From assembly GCA_025093555.1 (NCBI GenBank), contig JAIWNF010000025.1:1-64000 (forward strand): 64,000 nt of DNA, given 5' to 3'. The stretch comes from Circinella umbellata (Eukaryota > Mucoromycota > Mucoromycetes > Mucorales > Lichtheimiaceae). The position numbers and the translations under genes were made by a program. Of the stretch, positions 12,366 through 24,300 are shown piece after piece (position 1 is the stretch's first letter; each line of letters starts with the position of its first letter). The notes beneath the pieces are model-generated. The model did not search any database, was not told the DNA's origin, and worked only from the letters and a program-made list of their open reading frames with translations.

Positions 12366-12759
12366 ATAAAAAAAATCACAGCTCCCTTTTATAATATGAA
12401 TACATCATGTATTTTTTTTATCAATCATCAAGCAACCAAAAAAAGTCATAAGAAATAATAATAATGAATGGGGGGGGGATATAGTGTACGTAGATCATTA
12501 AAGGCAATATGTCTGGTGTAACAGTTTCTAACCCGCTCAGTCTAATTTATTTTATTTTTTTTCCCAAAAAGTAATTGTTTTAAAATGTGTGTTCTTGTTC
12601 TCTCTTTTCTTTTCTTACCTTTTCCTTTCCTTTAAATCCCCCATTCCACATTCGTTTAATATTTTATAATTCATCTATTGATTCCATTCCAATCATTTCT
12701 TAATTTGCTTGCCCTTATTTACAGTCTTTATATTTACATATATTTCATAAACTTTAATC
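12366..12759. promoter_or_regulatory. Intergenic: TMA22 3' end and syntaxin promoter/leader
   Basis: About 390 bp between two plus-strand genes. It contains an eight-G run near 12471 and pyrimidine-rich DNA (about 12590-12650) ahead of the syntaxin ATG, a common feature of fungal promoters. No specific factor site is claimed. Confidence 0.4.
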
Positions 12760-14637
12760 ATGACAGGAGGTTCCAGATTCACAATGAGCCGTGATCGTTT
12801 AGCTGAACTGAGAGTGGGTTTTTTCTTTTACACACACAAACACACGTAAAATAAACTAATTAAATATCTATTATTTTTATTAGGGAAGCGGTGGTCAAGA
12901 AAGATATGAGTAAGTTTACAATAGCAAAAAGAAAAAATATCAGTAATAGTTGGGATCATATACTAACAGTTATTACATAAATTAGTCGATTAGGGTATAA
13001 TATATAATGGAGATATACTTTATATCAAATTATTATAATAGATATTGACATCTTTGAATATATAATGTTGTAATTCTTAGCGATGACGATTCCCCGCCAC
13101 CTGTACCTAACATGCCTAACGCTGCTGCTGGTCAGCAACGATATCAGAATGATCGTGATTACAGGCCACCTGTTGAACCATCAGCCACTTATACAAAAAA
13201 GACAGCAAAAGATCAATATGAAATGACTGAAGTAAAAGGTGTTGCAAATGATCTTGGTTCAACTGAAGCTTTTTTTCGTGAGGTACAATTTTTCTTATTC
13301 TTAGATACATAGCTAATTATGATACACAAAAAAAAAGCTAAGCGATCATGTACCTATTTAAAATAGGTGGAAGATATCAAAGAAATCATTCGTGATATCA
13401 ACGTCAATATCTCCGACATTGAAGAGCTTCATGGTGCTTCCATGATTAATATCAGTGAAGAACAAATGGCAGAAAATACACATCGCTTGGATTTGTTAAG
13501 TAGAAAAACAACAAAATTGAATAATGAAGCTAAAAAGAAAATCAAAGGTAATAATATAAATTAGATGGAAGAAAGAAAATAAAGTTTGTTTTTCTTTTTT
13601 TGCTAAATAATCCATTATATTATTTATTAGCACTTGAATTAAGTAATGCCCGCCTTCCTGCAAGTGCAGGTGATCGTCCAATGCGTGTCACTCAGGTACG
13701 ATGTCGATCTTATCAATTTTTTTTTTCGAAATCAGCACGTCATAGATAATTAATCATAAGTTATATGTTATATACAGCATTCAGCAGTAAAAAAAAGATT
13801 CATTGAAACAATCCAAAGATACCAAGATATTGAACGAACTTATCAACAAAAATATCGCCAAAGAGTGGAGCGCCAAATCCGTATTGTGAAACCTGATGCA
13901 ACACCAGATGAAATTGACCAAGTTATTGATTCGGATGAAGCGCCACAGATTTTTGCACAATCGGTAATTTTCTTATATATTCCATGGTAACCGTGATGGA
14001 ACTATGATGGTTACTATGCAACAGTTTCTATGAAATGGTATGTATAAAATTAAAATAGTACTAATTGGTGTGAATTACATTCTATATACTTTTATAATAA
14101 ACGTAGCTTATGAATACAAATCGCTCGGGTCATGCAAATGCTGTTTTGAATGAAGTTCAATCTCGTCATGATGATATTAAAAAGATCGAAAAGACAATTC
14201 TTGTAAGCATATTATATATTAAAAAATGTTATTTATAGTAATCAGATTACTCATACTTCCTCCTTTACTGTTATCATTAGGAATTACATCAATTGTTTAT
14301 GGATATGCAAATGATGATTGAACAACAAGGAGAAGTCTTAACAAATGTTGAACAACAAGTAGAACAAACTGTAGTTGATTTGGAACAAGGTAATAAGGAT
14401 GTAGAAAGAGCCATTGTTAGTGCAAGGGCAACACGTGCGGTAAGTTTATTATTATTATGGATTTCTTTTCTCGTTGTTCTTGCTTTTGCTTTTATTGATA
14501 CAAAAACTAACATGCCATTTTTTTTTTATTATGGTCACTAGAAAAAATGGTGCTGTTTTGTTATCGCAATCATCATCCTGGTGGTGGTGGCTATCCTTGT
14601 ATGGTGGTTTGCATTTGATCATCCAGGTGTCAATTAG
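12760..14637 (+). CDS. SSO1: Plasma-membrane Qa-SNARE syntaxin (Sso1/Sso2-like), nine exons
   Basis: t-SNARE for fusion of exocytic vesicles with the plasma membrane. Exons 12760-12813, 12884-12909, 13081-13282, 13367-13547, 13631-13695, 13778-13963, 14107-14202, 14281-14439 and 14542-14637 join in frame to 354 aa. The N-terminal ~75 residues are flexible and Pro/Asp-rich. The Habc three-helix region spans about 90-240 (FFREVEDIKEIIRDINVNI, KRFIETIQRYQDIERTYQQKY). The SNARE helix spans about 245-315, with the IEQQGEVLTNVEQQV core carrying the Qa zero-layer glutamine. A single C-terminal anchor (KKWCCFVIAIIILVVVAIL) is followed by a short luminal tail ending HPGVN. The order and tail anchor are diagnostic of syntaxin. 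A long exon 1 is absent and the ATG lies in an 18-codon first exon. Confidence 0.95.
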
Positions 14638-16028
14638 ATTTTTACATAGTATAAAAAACAGAAAGAGAAAAAAAAACATGTACATTTTCCTCTTTATTAC
14701 TTATTCAACATTACCATTTCATCCCCTTTATTACTACTACTACTACCTTATTATTTTCTTCTACAAAAAATATCCATGTATAGTTTTTTCTCTTTTTTTT
14801 TCTTTCTTTGGATCTGTACGAGTTTGCAAAAGCATTTTATTTATTTAAAGGCAAACAAAAAAAAAAGAAACATTTCCATTTAGCATTTTATATTATTTTA
14901 CATATATTTATCTACTAACAACAATACAACATTAACTTATTTTACTATCATATCCACAAATCAACTTCGTTTTTTCACTGCCAATATTGTAGGTAATATC
15001 ATTTCTACAAAGAGAAAGGAGGCATCTCTGTGTTTTATATATAAACGCCAGAAAATGATAAAAGAAAGGAGAGATGGGTATTTATGAAAAAAAGGGGATG
15101 ATAAAAAAAAAGGAGGGATTTTTTTCTGTTGTTGGTAAATGATACCATTGAATTTGTTAGTCCTAATATCATTTGAAAATGTCTGTGAGTTAAATCCAGA
15201 TAATTCTCCTGAATCTTGTTAAGTATTCCCGGATCTTTGGTATTTTTTTGATCCTTTTAAAATAAAAAGAAAATATTAATTGTCTAACATTAATTGCTGT
15301 GTTCTTATGACAAGAAAGCTAATAGAATTAAGTACATAACTATTATTTATATCACTCCCTTGTTGTTGATGTTACACTAAATAACAAAAGCAACATTAAA
15401 TTGGTTTATCACAGGGCTCCGATTTAAACACCCAAAACCATGTTTATGGATAATTTTGATTTGTAGCATTTTCTTTTTTTTTTGCGTGCTGGTAAAAAAG
15501 ATCATGTGCCATAGTTTTATATATATATATATATTTGACATATTTAGAGAGTTCCTTCATTTTTTTCATCTCACATGTTGAAAAGAATCTTGATAAGGGT
15601 TAGTCAAGGAGCATTATGCCCGTTCTTTTTACCAGAAGATTTTATTCACACACTAGAGGTAAAACCGTACGTAAAAAAAAATTATACTTCAAAAATAATT
15701 GATGACTTGTACCTCTTCTACACCTTTGAAGTTAACTTCTATATGTGTTGTGTTGAAGCATCAACACAAGTTACCAGAAAAACAAAATGTTTGATTAACG
15801 AGTAAAGGGACATAAATTAAATATTATATAAACAAATATTATTAATTATTGTAGTATTCTTATTATTATTTTTATAATGATATATAAGGAATGAAAGAAG
15901 ATACTAATATACTGAACAAGAATGAACGTGACTGTGTATATATATCATAGTAATAAATAGTATGAAGAAGTAGTAATAGTAATAGCAGTAGTAAGAAATT
16001 AGTAGTAAGAGAAAACGGGGGGTTTGGT
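14638..16028. other. Intergenic between convergent syntaxin and LIM genes
   Basis: About 1.4 kb, AT-rich, with no coding signal; ORFs at 14455-14848 and 15575-15805 are homopolymer or low-complexity frames. A TA run sits near 15520-15534. It presumably contains both 3' UTRs. Confidence 0.5.
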
Positions 16029-16215
16029 TTAAATGCGACCGAATTGAGTTTTTCTTTTTTCAGCACGAATGTTACGTTGGCGTTGGAGTTGACGAATATG
16101 CGTTTCGCAATAAATACGACGTTCAAACATATAATAGGTATCTGTAATTTCACAACGACAAACCTGGTTTCGTAATTAAATAAAATAGAATAGACTTTTT
16201 TTTAGTACAATTGAT

Positions 16216-16267
<52 letters not shown>

Positions 16268-18654
16268 ACATTTACAAGACCAACCAACAAGAATTATAAA
16301 AGATGAAATAAATATACATACGTTGCAACTAAAGCAAGTCGGATGGAATCGCCAACCTTCAATAGTTTGTGCACAAGGACCTTCGATAGGTTCATCACAT
16401 GTTCGGCAAAGTGAATTATTCAACTGGTGATAGTGTCGTTTACAATAAGGTGAATTATCAAAAACATAAAAGGTATTATCTGGGAATGGACGATGACATG
16501 TCTATAATTAAGTCAAATATTAATAAATGTCATATTATTGATTTGATTAGTTAGTTGGTTGATGTTGGGGTGCAAGAGAAAAAAATAATATGGGTTATAA
16601 ATTTAAAATATACTTACATGACAACCAAAGCAGTCTAAATGCCATTTTCCTTGTAATTTACCATCTGTTGCAGAAACAGCTTGTCGTTCTACTGCTTTGC
16701 CACATGCACGGCAAGAAGGCAAAAATAAAGCTTTAAAATCGGTTTTACAATACAATCGACCTTGATGTTCTTTATATCCCGTTCGTTCGTCAATAGGTTG
16801 ATAACAATGATAACATTTCACATGGCCAGGATGATAATATTGTCCCAATGCCTTAATTGAGTTAGTGTTTGCAGTGATTGGTCGGTCACTATATATTTAT
16901 ATGATAAACAAACGTGAGAAAATTGAACCCTTATTAATTTGTTTATTTTTCAACATATAAAACACAAATGCAAAACTATCTTGTGATACATTACCATCCT
17001 GCACAAGTGATGCGCTTTTTTACTACATTATAATCCCGTTCACAATAGAGTTTTCCATTATGTTCAAAGCAGGGTCGTCGATGATCAAAGGTGGTACGGC
17101 ATAGTTGGCAAGTGTAACATTGTTTATGGTAATATTTGTTACGATCGTTTACAACATCATCACGATAATCAAATTCGTCTCCACATTGTTGACATTGGTC
17201 AGCAGCATTTTTTTGTTTTTGAGTATTATTATTATACAGGTCATCAGGTCGTTGGGTACTATCATTAATATCACTACCAAAACTATTCATTAAATCAGCC
17301 ATCAAGGTGTCTAATGCTCCTCCACGTTGATGATCTTTTGCTGTTTCATATCCTAATAATGGAAATATTGTTATTTTTATCAGTATTACCGACAAAATGT
17401 AAATTGTTTATTTTTAATTATTGGTGTTGATTTTTTTTTATATTTATTTACCTCTGTTTTGATCAAAATATTCTCGTGGTGGTGAATGCGGCTGTCTTGG
17501 TGATCTATATATAAATTAGGAATAAGCTTAGTATGCATAACATACACGAGGCAAAAAGGTAAAAAAAGTGTGCGCGGGGTGAAAGTACAAAATAACAACA
17601 GTAACACAAACGGTTTTTTTTTGCGCGGTTTCCAAAAAAAAAAAGCCAAAAAAACAAAAACTATACTTTTTAGTTAGATCGCCTGGAGCAGGTGAAGTGC
17701 TGTTTAATGGTCGATCATAAGCTGATTGTGGAAATCCAGTTGATTTTGGACTAGTGTGACCACGATAATTATAATCATCATTATTTCTTAATCGACTGTC
17801 ATCACGATAAGTTGGAGAACGACTACCACTACCAGAAGAAGAAGGTGATGGTAAAGAAGATTGTTGCTGTTGATCTTTTGCTGACGGTCGTCTTAATTCA
17901 GATACTAATCCTTGGTATGGAGGTGTCATAGGTCCACGTTGGTTTGAACTGTTACTGTACTTATCTTGTGAAGTTGAATAAGTATCGTATCGTTTAGTAG
18001 GACTCTGTAAGGGGCTAATTGGAGACGGAGAAGGCTTGTATTTATCTAAATTTCATATTATTATGTCAATTATTATATTGCTTTCTAATGAAATCTCTTT
18101 TTTGTTTGATCCTCACTCCTTTTTTTTTCTTATCCTTTTTTCCACTATCACCACCACCCGTTCATTATCAATTGAGGTATGTAATATAGCTATGTTATAT
18201 ATACCACATCAATATAAAACTATGGTAGAAATAAATAAATTAAATATATATGAGTATACCTCTTTTATTTTTCTCTGTTTCATTCATTGTACCCATTATA
18301 ATCTATTACTGCTGTAAACAGTTAGGCAAAATAAAATAAAAAGAAAAGACATACCATGGCAACTTGTGTTTCCGTGTATCTGTTTCCATAGATACATGCT
18401 TCTCCTTTTCTCTATCTATCATATAGATAGAAGAAAACTAATAAAGAGAGCATGACAGAAAGAAACACTTTAACACATTACTAAAGATAATAAACTCTCT
18501 TCTTACCATTTTGTCGTGGAAGAATAGGTAATTCAGGAACAGGTGGCATATTTGAGCAGACGTGTTCACCAAGTTTTCGAATTTGAACATCTTCACCACA
18601 ATCAGAGCACTTGACAGTAGGCAAAATCTGCGACATTCGTTCTTTTGCCAACAT
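16029..18654 (-). CDS. Paxillin-like protein with four LIM domains, seven exons
   Basis: LIM zinc-finger adaptor; fungal paxillin-like proteins link Rho signalling to actin at growth and septation sites. Exons 18654-18507, 18045-17667, 17504-17452, 17352-16995, 16888-16618, 16501-16322 and 16163-16029 give 507 aa. The N-terminus has a small C-x2-C...H-x3-C motif (CSDCGEDVQIRKLGEHVC). Residues ~50-240 are Ser/Pro/Gln-rich and disordered. LIM1 (~247-300) starts CQQCGDEFDYRDD. LIM2 (~310-364) starts CAGCDRPITAN. LIM3 (~370-430) starts CRACGKAVE and has HLDCFGCHTC. LIM4 (~435-490) starts CRTCDEPIEG and ends YCETH. All zinc ligands appear present. No RhoGAP or kinase domain follows, so this is not the Lrg1/Rga type. 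The intron at 16164-16321 contains a CT/CA microsatellite. Confidence 0.88.
16216..16270. repeat. Compound (TC)n(CA)n microsatellite inside a LIM-gene intron
   Basis: About 27 bp of TC followed by about 28 bp of CA, entirely within intron 6 of the minus-strand LIM gene. On the transcribed strand it reads as GT/GA repeats lying just after the donor side of the intron. Confidence 0.9.
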
Positions 18655-19107
18655 TATATTTTTTAAAACGAAATGTCAATGAGGGATGAAAAAAGAAGTG
18701 AAAAGGAAAGTCGTGTGCTATGTGAAGTTTAAAGAGAGAAAGAAAGAGAGGATAAAAAATAGAGTAAGGATTAAAATCAACCCGATTTTATCATCATGAA
18801 AAAAACTTAAAAGTAACACCAACTCATGCATTTTGGCTCACTTTAATAGTAAGTGCTTAATTCGTTAGCCAATAAGAATTCAATCCTGCAATTAGTTAGG
18901 CAAGATTAATAACCTTTGCTCTCTATTGCTGGGCAATAAAAATAATTACACGCTTGATAAAACTAAACCGCGGAATCCAAAGTCATATAACTCATTGAAT
19001 AGGTTCCATTCACACTAATTTTTTTTGACATATATTTCTATACCAATAGCGTGTACTCTTTCTTTTTCTTTTCTTCTTTTTTTTTTTATTACTTATTCGA
19101 ATCAATA
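18655..19107. promoter_or_regulatory. Divergent promoter region, LIM gene / GMPPA
   Basis: The only DNA between the start of the LIM gene (minus) and GMPPA (plus), 453 bp. It contains a CCAAT pentamer in GCCAATAAG near 18868 and another in ACCAATAGC near 19043, plus a pyrimidine-rich leader before the GMPPA ATG. The position makes it a shared promoter; use of the CCAAT sites is inference. Confidence 0.5.
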
Positions 19108-20956
19108 ATGTCGACATTTAAAGCAGTTATCCTTGTAGGTGGTCCATCAAGAGCCACACGATTCCGTCCTCTTTCACTCGATGTACCTAAACCTTTATTC
19201 CCAGTAGCGGGTGCTCCTGTGGTTTCGCATCATCTGCGTGCATTATCCAAAGTAGATGGTTTAAAAGAAGTTTTAATCGTTGGCTTTTTCGAGGATAACG
19301 TGTTTTCTCGTTTTGTCGATGACGCAGCAACTGAATTCCCCAATCTTCATATCCGGTAAATCAATATATATAAAATACTCTCGTACTCTTAACATGTCTT
19401 CTCTCTTTTATTAACTCGCACATACGTAAAAAAAATATGTTAATATTACGCGTCAATTATAAATTATCAAATATATATTAGTTATCTTCGTGAATATCAA
19501 GAACTGGGTACTGCTGGTGGTTTGTATCATTTTCGTGACGAGATCTTGCGTGGAAACCCACAACAATTTTTCGTTATTCACGTCGATATCGCCTCTGCTT
19601 TTCCATTGAATGAGATGGTCGAGGCTCATATGAAACATCGTGGTTTATGTACCATGTTAGGTACTAAGGTAACTATAAACGAATTTTTTTGTATATCTTT
19701 TGTTAAAATATGAATTTATAGCTATAATATGGATGTAACATATATATTTAACAACAACAACGACAACAACAGGTTCCCCGTGAACAAGCAACAAAGTATG
19801 GCTGCTTAGTGGCCAAACCAAGTACCAATGAGGTTCTTCATTATGTTGAAAAGCCAGATTCCTTTATTTCTGATTTGATCTCTTGTGGTGTGTTTTTATT
19901 CGATACTGCCGTTTTTGGTGAAATGAAGAAAGCCATCGATCGTAAAAAGGATTCAACAGAAGAAAATGATTATTTGTGGACACCTTCCGATGATAAACTT
20001 CGATTAGAACAAGATTTATTAAGACCTTTGTCAGAACAGCATAAATTATATGTTCATGTTACTGAAAATTTTTGGAGACAAATCAAGACGGCTGGGTAAG
20101 TTAAATAACGAGTGAAATAGGAGCGGGATGATGGAATTACGTCGTGTTTTACATAAAAGGTTAATACGGATGGATATTGATGACATAAAATAGTTCGTCG
20201 ATCCCAGCCAATGCGGCATATCTTGAATTGATTAAGAAGGAATCTCCCGAAAAATTGGCTCAATCCAAGCCTGAAGGACCTGAAATAATTGGTGCTGTTT
20301 ATATTCATCCTTCAGCCCATGTTGATCCAACTGCAAAGGTAAATCAAAAGATTCAACATCATAAAGATTATATGTAATTATCACGAATCAAATGACCTAA
20401 AATAAACTTATCTGTTAATAGATTGGTCCCAACGTATCGATCGGTCCACGTGTTACAGTTGGTAAAGGCGTTCGTATCAAGGATTCTATTATTTTGGATA
20501 ATGTTCAACTTGGTGTAAGTCTTTTTTTTTTAATTATTGTCGAGAGAAAATATATGAGTGGGACGATAGGTTTAACGAAGAGTGATCTGTTAATAATAAT
20601 AACTTGATTATTATTTATGTATTAGACTGCCAGCTGTGTTCTTCATTCTGTCATTGGCTGGAATAGTAAAATTGGTAAATGGACACGTGTGGAAGGTAGC
20701 CCCGCAAGCGATCATAATATTGACATGATGAAGAATGGTGTCAAAAGTCAAAGTATAACAATTTTAGGTAAGTAATTAATTATTTGACATTCATGTTTAA
20801 CTATTCTATAAGCTTTATTTACTGACTTTAAATTATTCAACAATCATAATAATAGGCAAGGAAGTATTAGTTGCTGATGAAGTGATCGTCCGTAATTGTA
20901 TTGTTCTCCCTCATAAGGAGTTGAAATCGTCCTTCCATAGCGAAATTCTTATGTAA
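19108..20956 (+). CDS. GMPPA: Mannose-1-phosphate guanylyltransferase alpha-type (GMPPA), seven exons
   Basis: Subunit linked to GDP-mannose synthesis; in animals GMPPA is a regulatory, catalytically inactive partner of GMPPB. Exons 19108-19355, 19482-19668, 19773-20095, 20194-20338, 20422-20514, 20626-20767 and 20856-20956 join to 412 aa. The nucleotidyltransferase fold spans ~1-245 (TRFRPLSLDVPKPLFPVAG, GTAGGLYHFRDEIL, LHYVEKPDSFISDLISCGVFLF). A left-handed beta-helix of hexapeptide repeats follows from ~285 (VYIHPSAHVDPTAKIGPNVSIG). It ends in the GMPPA signature (VLHSVIGWNSKIGKWTRVEG, IVLPHKELKSSFHSEILM). The P-loop-like start reads GGPSRATRF, not the GxGTRLRPLT of active enzymes. The NADV-type site reads IHVDIAS. 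Both fit a non-catalytic regulatory role. Confidence 0.93.
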
Positions 20957-21318
20957 AAAATAACTGTGAGAAGCCAACAAAAAATAGCCCAAGGAACTTT
21001 TTATATATTGATGGAACCCCTCTCATATCCCTCTTTCTACGTTAGTTTATTTGTTATATACAACATTTTTATTATATTCATAAAGAAAACACACGCACAA
21101 GGAACCCATTAAGTTATTCCCATGACGGTGATGTGTGTTTGTTGTCAAAAATTGCTTGGCAATAATTTCTAAAAGACATTTTTTGGGGGAGAAAATCAAT
21201 TCATTATTATTAATGCGAGCGAAAATGCGGAGTCGAGTCATTTGAACTTCTTTTTCTTTTTCAAACCTTTTTTTTCGTATTTTACTTTTTATTATTTCAA
21301 TGGCTTTGAACGCTTGAC
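20957..21318. other. Intergenic: GMPPA 3' end and multi-START gene promoter
   Basis: 362 bp between two plus-strand genes, AT-rich, with T/pyrimidine tracts near 21248-21290. Nothing specific was recognised. Confidence 0.4.
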
Positions 21319-24300
21319 ATGGATTCAGCTAAAAAGTAAACTCTCTAGTGTTCAATATTATTATCATTGTTATTCGCTATGAAATATAGAATAGAAAAAA
21401 AAATATTACATGTAATAAATTCACTATTTCTCACACGCTCACATAATGGAACAAAATCCTTTGTATAAAAACTTTTGTTATATACATATAGTTTACTGCA
21501 GCACGAGAACGAACGTTTAAAATCGAGACTAGACATTCTACGTGGAGCGATCAATCGGTTTTCTCATATAATTAATACAGACAAAGAACACGAATGGAAA
21601 AAACTAAAAACCCAAACTTTTTCGAGATCTTCAAGGATTCATGTTCACAAGCGATCTAAGGGTGCTTCCGACATTTATAAGATCCAACTGGATATTTCGT
21701 CTAAAACAGACCGTTCTTGGTCAACAACCAGTTGGCACGCATTATTTCAATCCGTTGGGACTCGAAAACTATGTAACCCATCAACCGATTTTTTAGTTAT
21801 ATATATATACATATATATTAGTGTGCATAAAATTTAGACATTTTATTTATTTATATAGGGGATCAGATGATGGATAACGTACAGATTTTGGACAGACCCG
21901 ATTCAAACACATTGATCACACATCGAACTTTTAAAGGCAGCAAAGAAGGGTAATAATGATGCTAGTAGAGTGATATACCATATAATACAGAAAGGGTGAT
22001 ATTAAACTTAAAACAACTATTTATATTTATATTTTTATAGATGTGTATTTGCAGAGAAAATAATCAGAAAAAGCAACATGATACGTCACATTGCCACAAC
22101 AACAACACCCCGCCGTGAAAATGAACAAGATGCAATAGCATGTCCAGCATTAGCAGGTTACGATGTACGGATATCTCCCGATGGCGGTGATGATCCCAAC
22201 TTGGATTCGCGTGTTATATTTTATTATGAAATTGCATCCTCGGCATCATCAGAAGATATAATTGAACCCTATGTGATCTCATTGGTAACCGGACCGTTAT
22301 CGACACTAGCTCTTCATGGTGCACCACCCGATATAATTCGTGAACCAGAAGGTTCATCTATCAAAACCATAAGCTATAATGCCGATCGGCGAGTATGGGA
22401 ACTCACTTATCAAATACTCAATCTAACAACATCCACAACAACAGAAGCTGGAATGAATAGTGGAAATGAAGATAGGGGAGGAGGATCAGAACATGCATCA
22501 CCTTCATCGGCAGTTGGGAGTATTGATATCCAAATACCTCGGAAAGGTAGTCTTGCCAGTTCTACTATACCATGGCAAACAGGATCATGGGATCGTGCTA
22601 CTTCACCATTACAACTCGCATCTCCTTTGAGGCATCGACGAGGTAGTTTTATGGGATCACTCTTATTACCTCCAACATCACAATCATCGTCATTGTCACA
22701 TACACAAGGGTTCTCTAAATCATCATCCAAAGCATTTGCACCATCATCTTCACAGCTACAACAGCAAAAGCAGCAAAGAAAATCCGTCATGTTTAGCTCA
22801 TCTTATACTTTTGGTCGTCATCATTCAACTGAGAAAAACTCAGAGCTACAGCGACGCACACCTCATATTGTTATTGAACTGGATACTAAAACATGGGCTG
22901 TTGGGTCTGCTGTGGACTTACAATTGGATGTTACCGTGGCAGGTATTGGAGAATTAGACTCTAAAATGGTGGATCAATTTGCACAATTATGTATTCGATG
23001 TTATGCAGAACGATCGATCGACAACCATGATAATGATAGGAACCGATATTTTTTGACGTTGTATCATCCACCTCAACTTGTACAGTATTTAATGGAAGGA
23101 AATGATACAGCAAATCTAGCACGTGAACCTACCTTATTTGGACCTCGTGATGAAATTACAGTGAATTTACAGTTGACACCAAGAAAAAAAATATACCAGG
23201 AAGCGATAGAGGAACAAGAAGAACGCTCAATGATGGATTTTGCGTTATATGTCAATGGTAAAGAATGGCCTTTCAGATCTTGGATGGGTGAAACCTTATT
23301 TCTTGACGAGAGGGGTAGCAGTAGTTCTAGCAGTGACGATGATCATGCTAATATTGATACGGACGACGACGATCATGATGTATTTGCGGAAACAATGGAG
23401 CATGAGGACGGTATAGATGAAGGAGATGATAAGACTACAGCGGGAAAATTAGCATCATCAATCGAACTTCACCCCATTGTTGTTCCTAATAGTAGTCATT
23501 CGTGAGTAACTTTGAGGGTCAAAAGAATTGAAATCTTCTTGTTACCAACATAATTATTTTATTAAGTTACTAACAAATAAGAATTGTGTATATATAGTGA
23601 AAAAACGACGACAATTACAACATCAGTCGAAAGCCAACACGATTCATCATCCAGTGTGACAAGCTTAACTGAACGTTATAAAGTGGGTAGAGAAGAAGAT
23701 AAGCAAGATATATCTGTTAGTGATGATGGTAAACAAATTGAAGAAAAGCCAAAACTCAGCGAAGAGGGAGAAGCCGAGGATATTATGATTGTTCCCGAAA
23801 CAGATCCAGAACCTGTCCTTGAAATGCGTAATTATTTCAACACACTGATTCACTCTGACAAGTGGCATGTTTTACAGTCACCCGATCCAAGTAACTTGTT
23901 TGTCACTATACAGAGATTGGAGGTACCAGGACATCCAACAGGGGCTTATCTCAGTGAATCTGTATGGAAGGATTGTAGTGTTTGGGATGTCAAAGCAGTC
24001 GTCAGTTGCGTTGGTGCTCGAAAAATATGTACGTGTTATTACTTGGATAATATATTTTATCATATATAATAGTATGTGAGAAAGTTCCAATTGAAGCACG
24101 AAAATGATATTTACTATATGAATAGGGGACTCAACTTATGAGGATGGTATATTTTTACATCAAGTTTCAAAATCATGTTCTTTATGGCATCATAAAACAA
24201 AAGGGTTTTGGACAGTCAGGTAAAAATAAAAAGGAATAAGTGAATTATAGATAAATTTGATAAACTGATTTGAGATGAACTTAATTATTAGTGCGCGCGA

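Noticed and set aside
14455..14848. Overlapping ORFs on both strands after the syntaxin anchor exon
   Set aside because: Frames through T/A homopolymers and the syntaxin intron; only the spliced syntaxin frame carries protein similarity.
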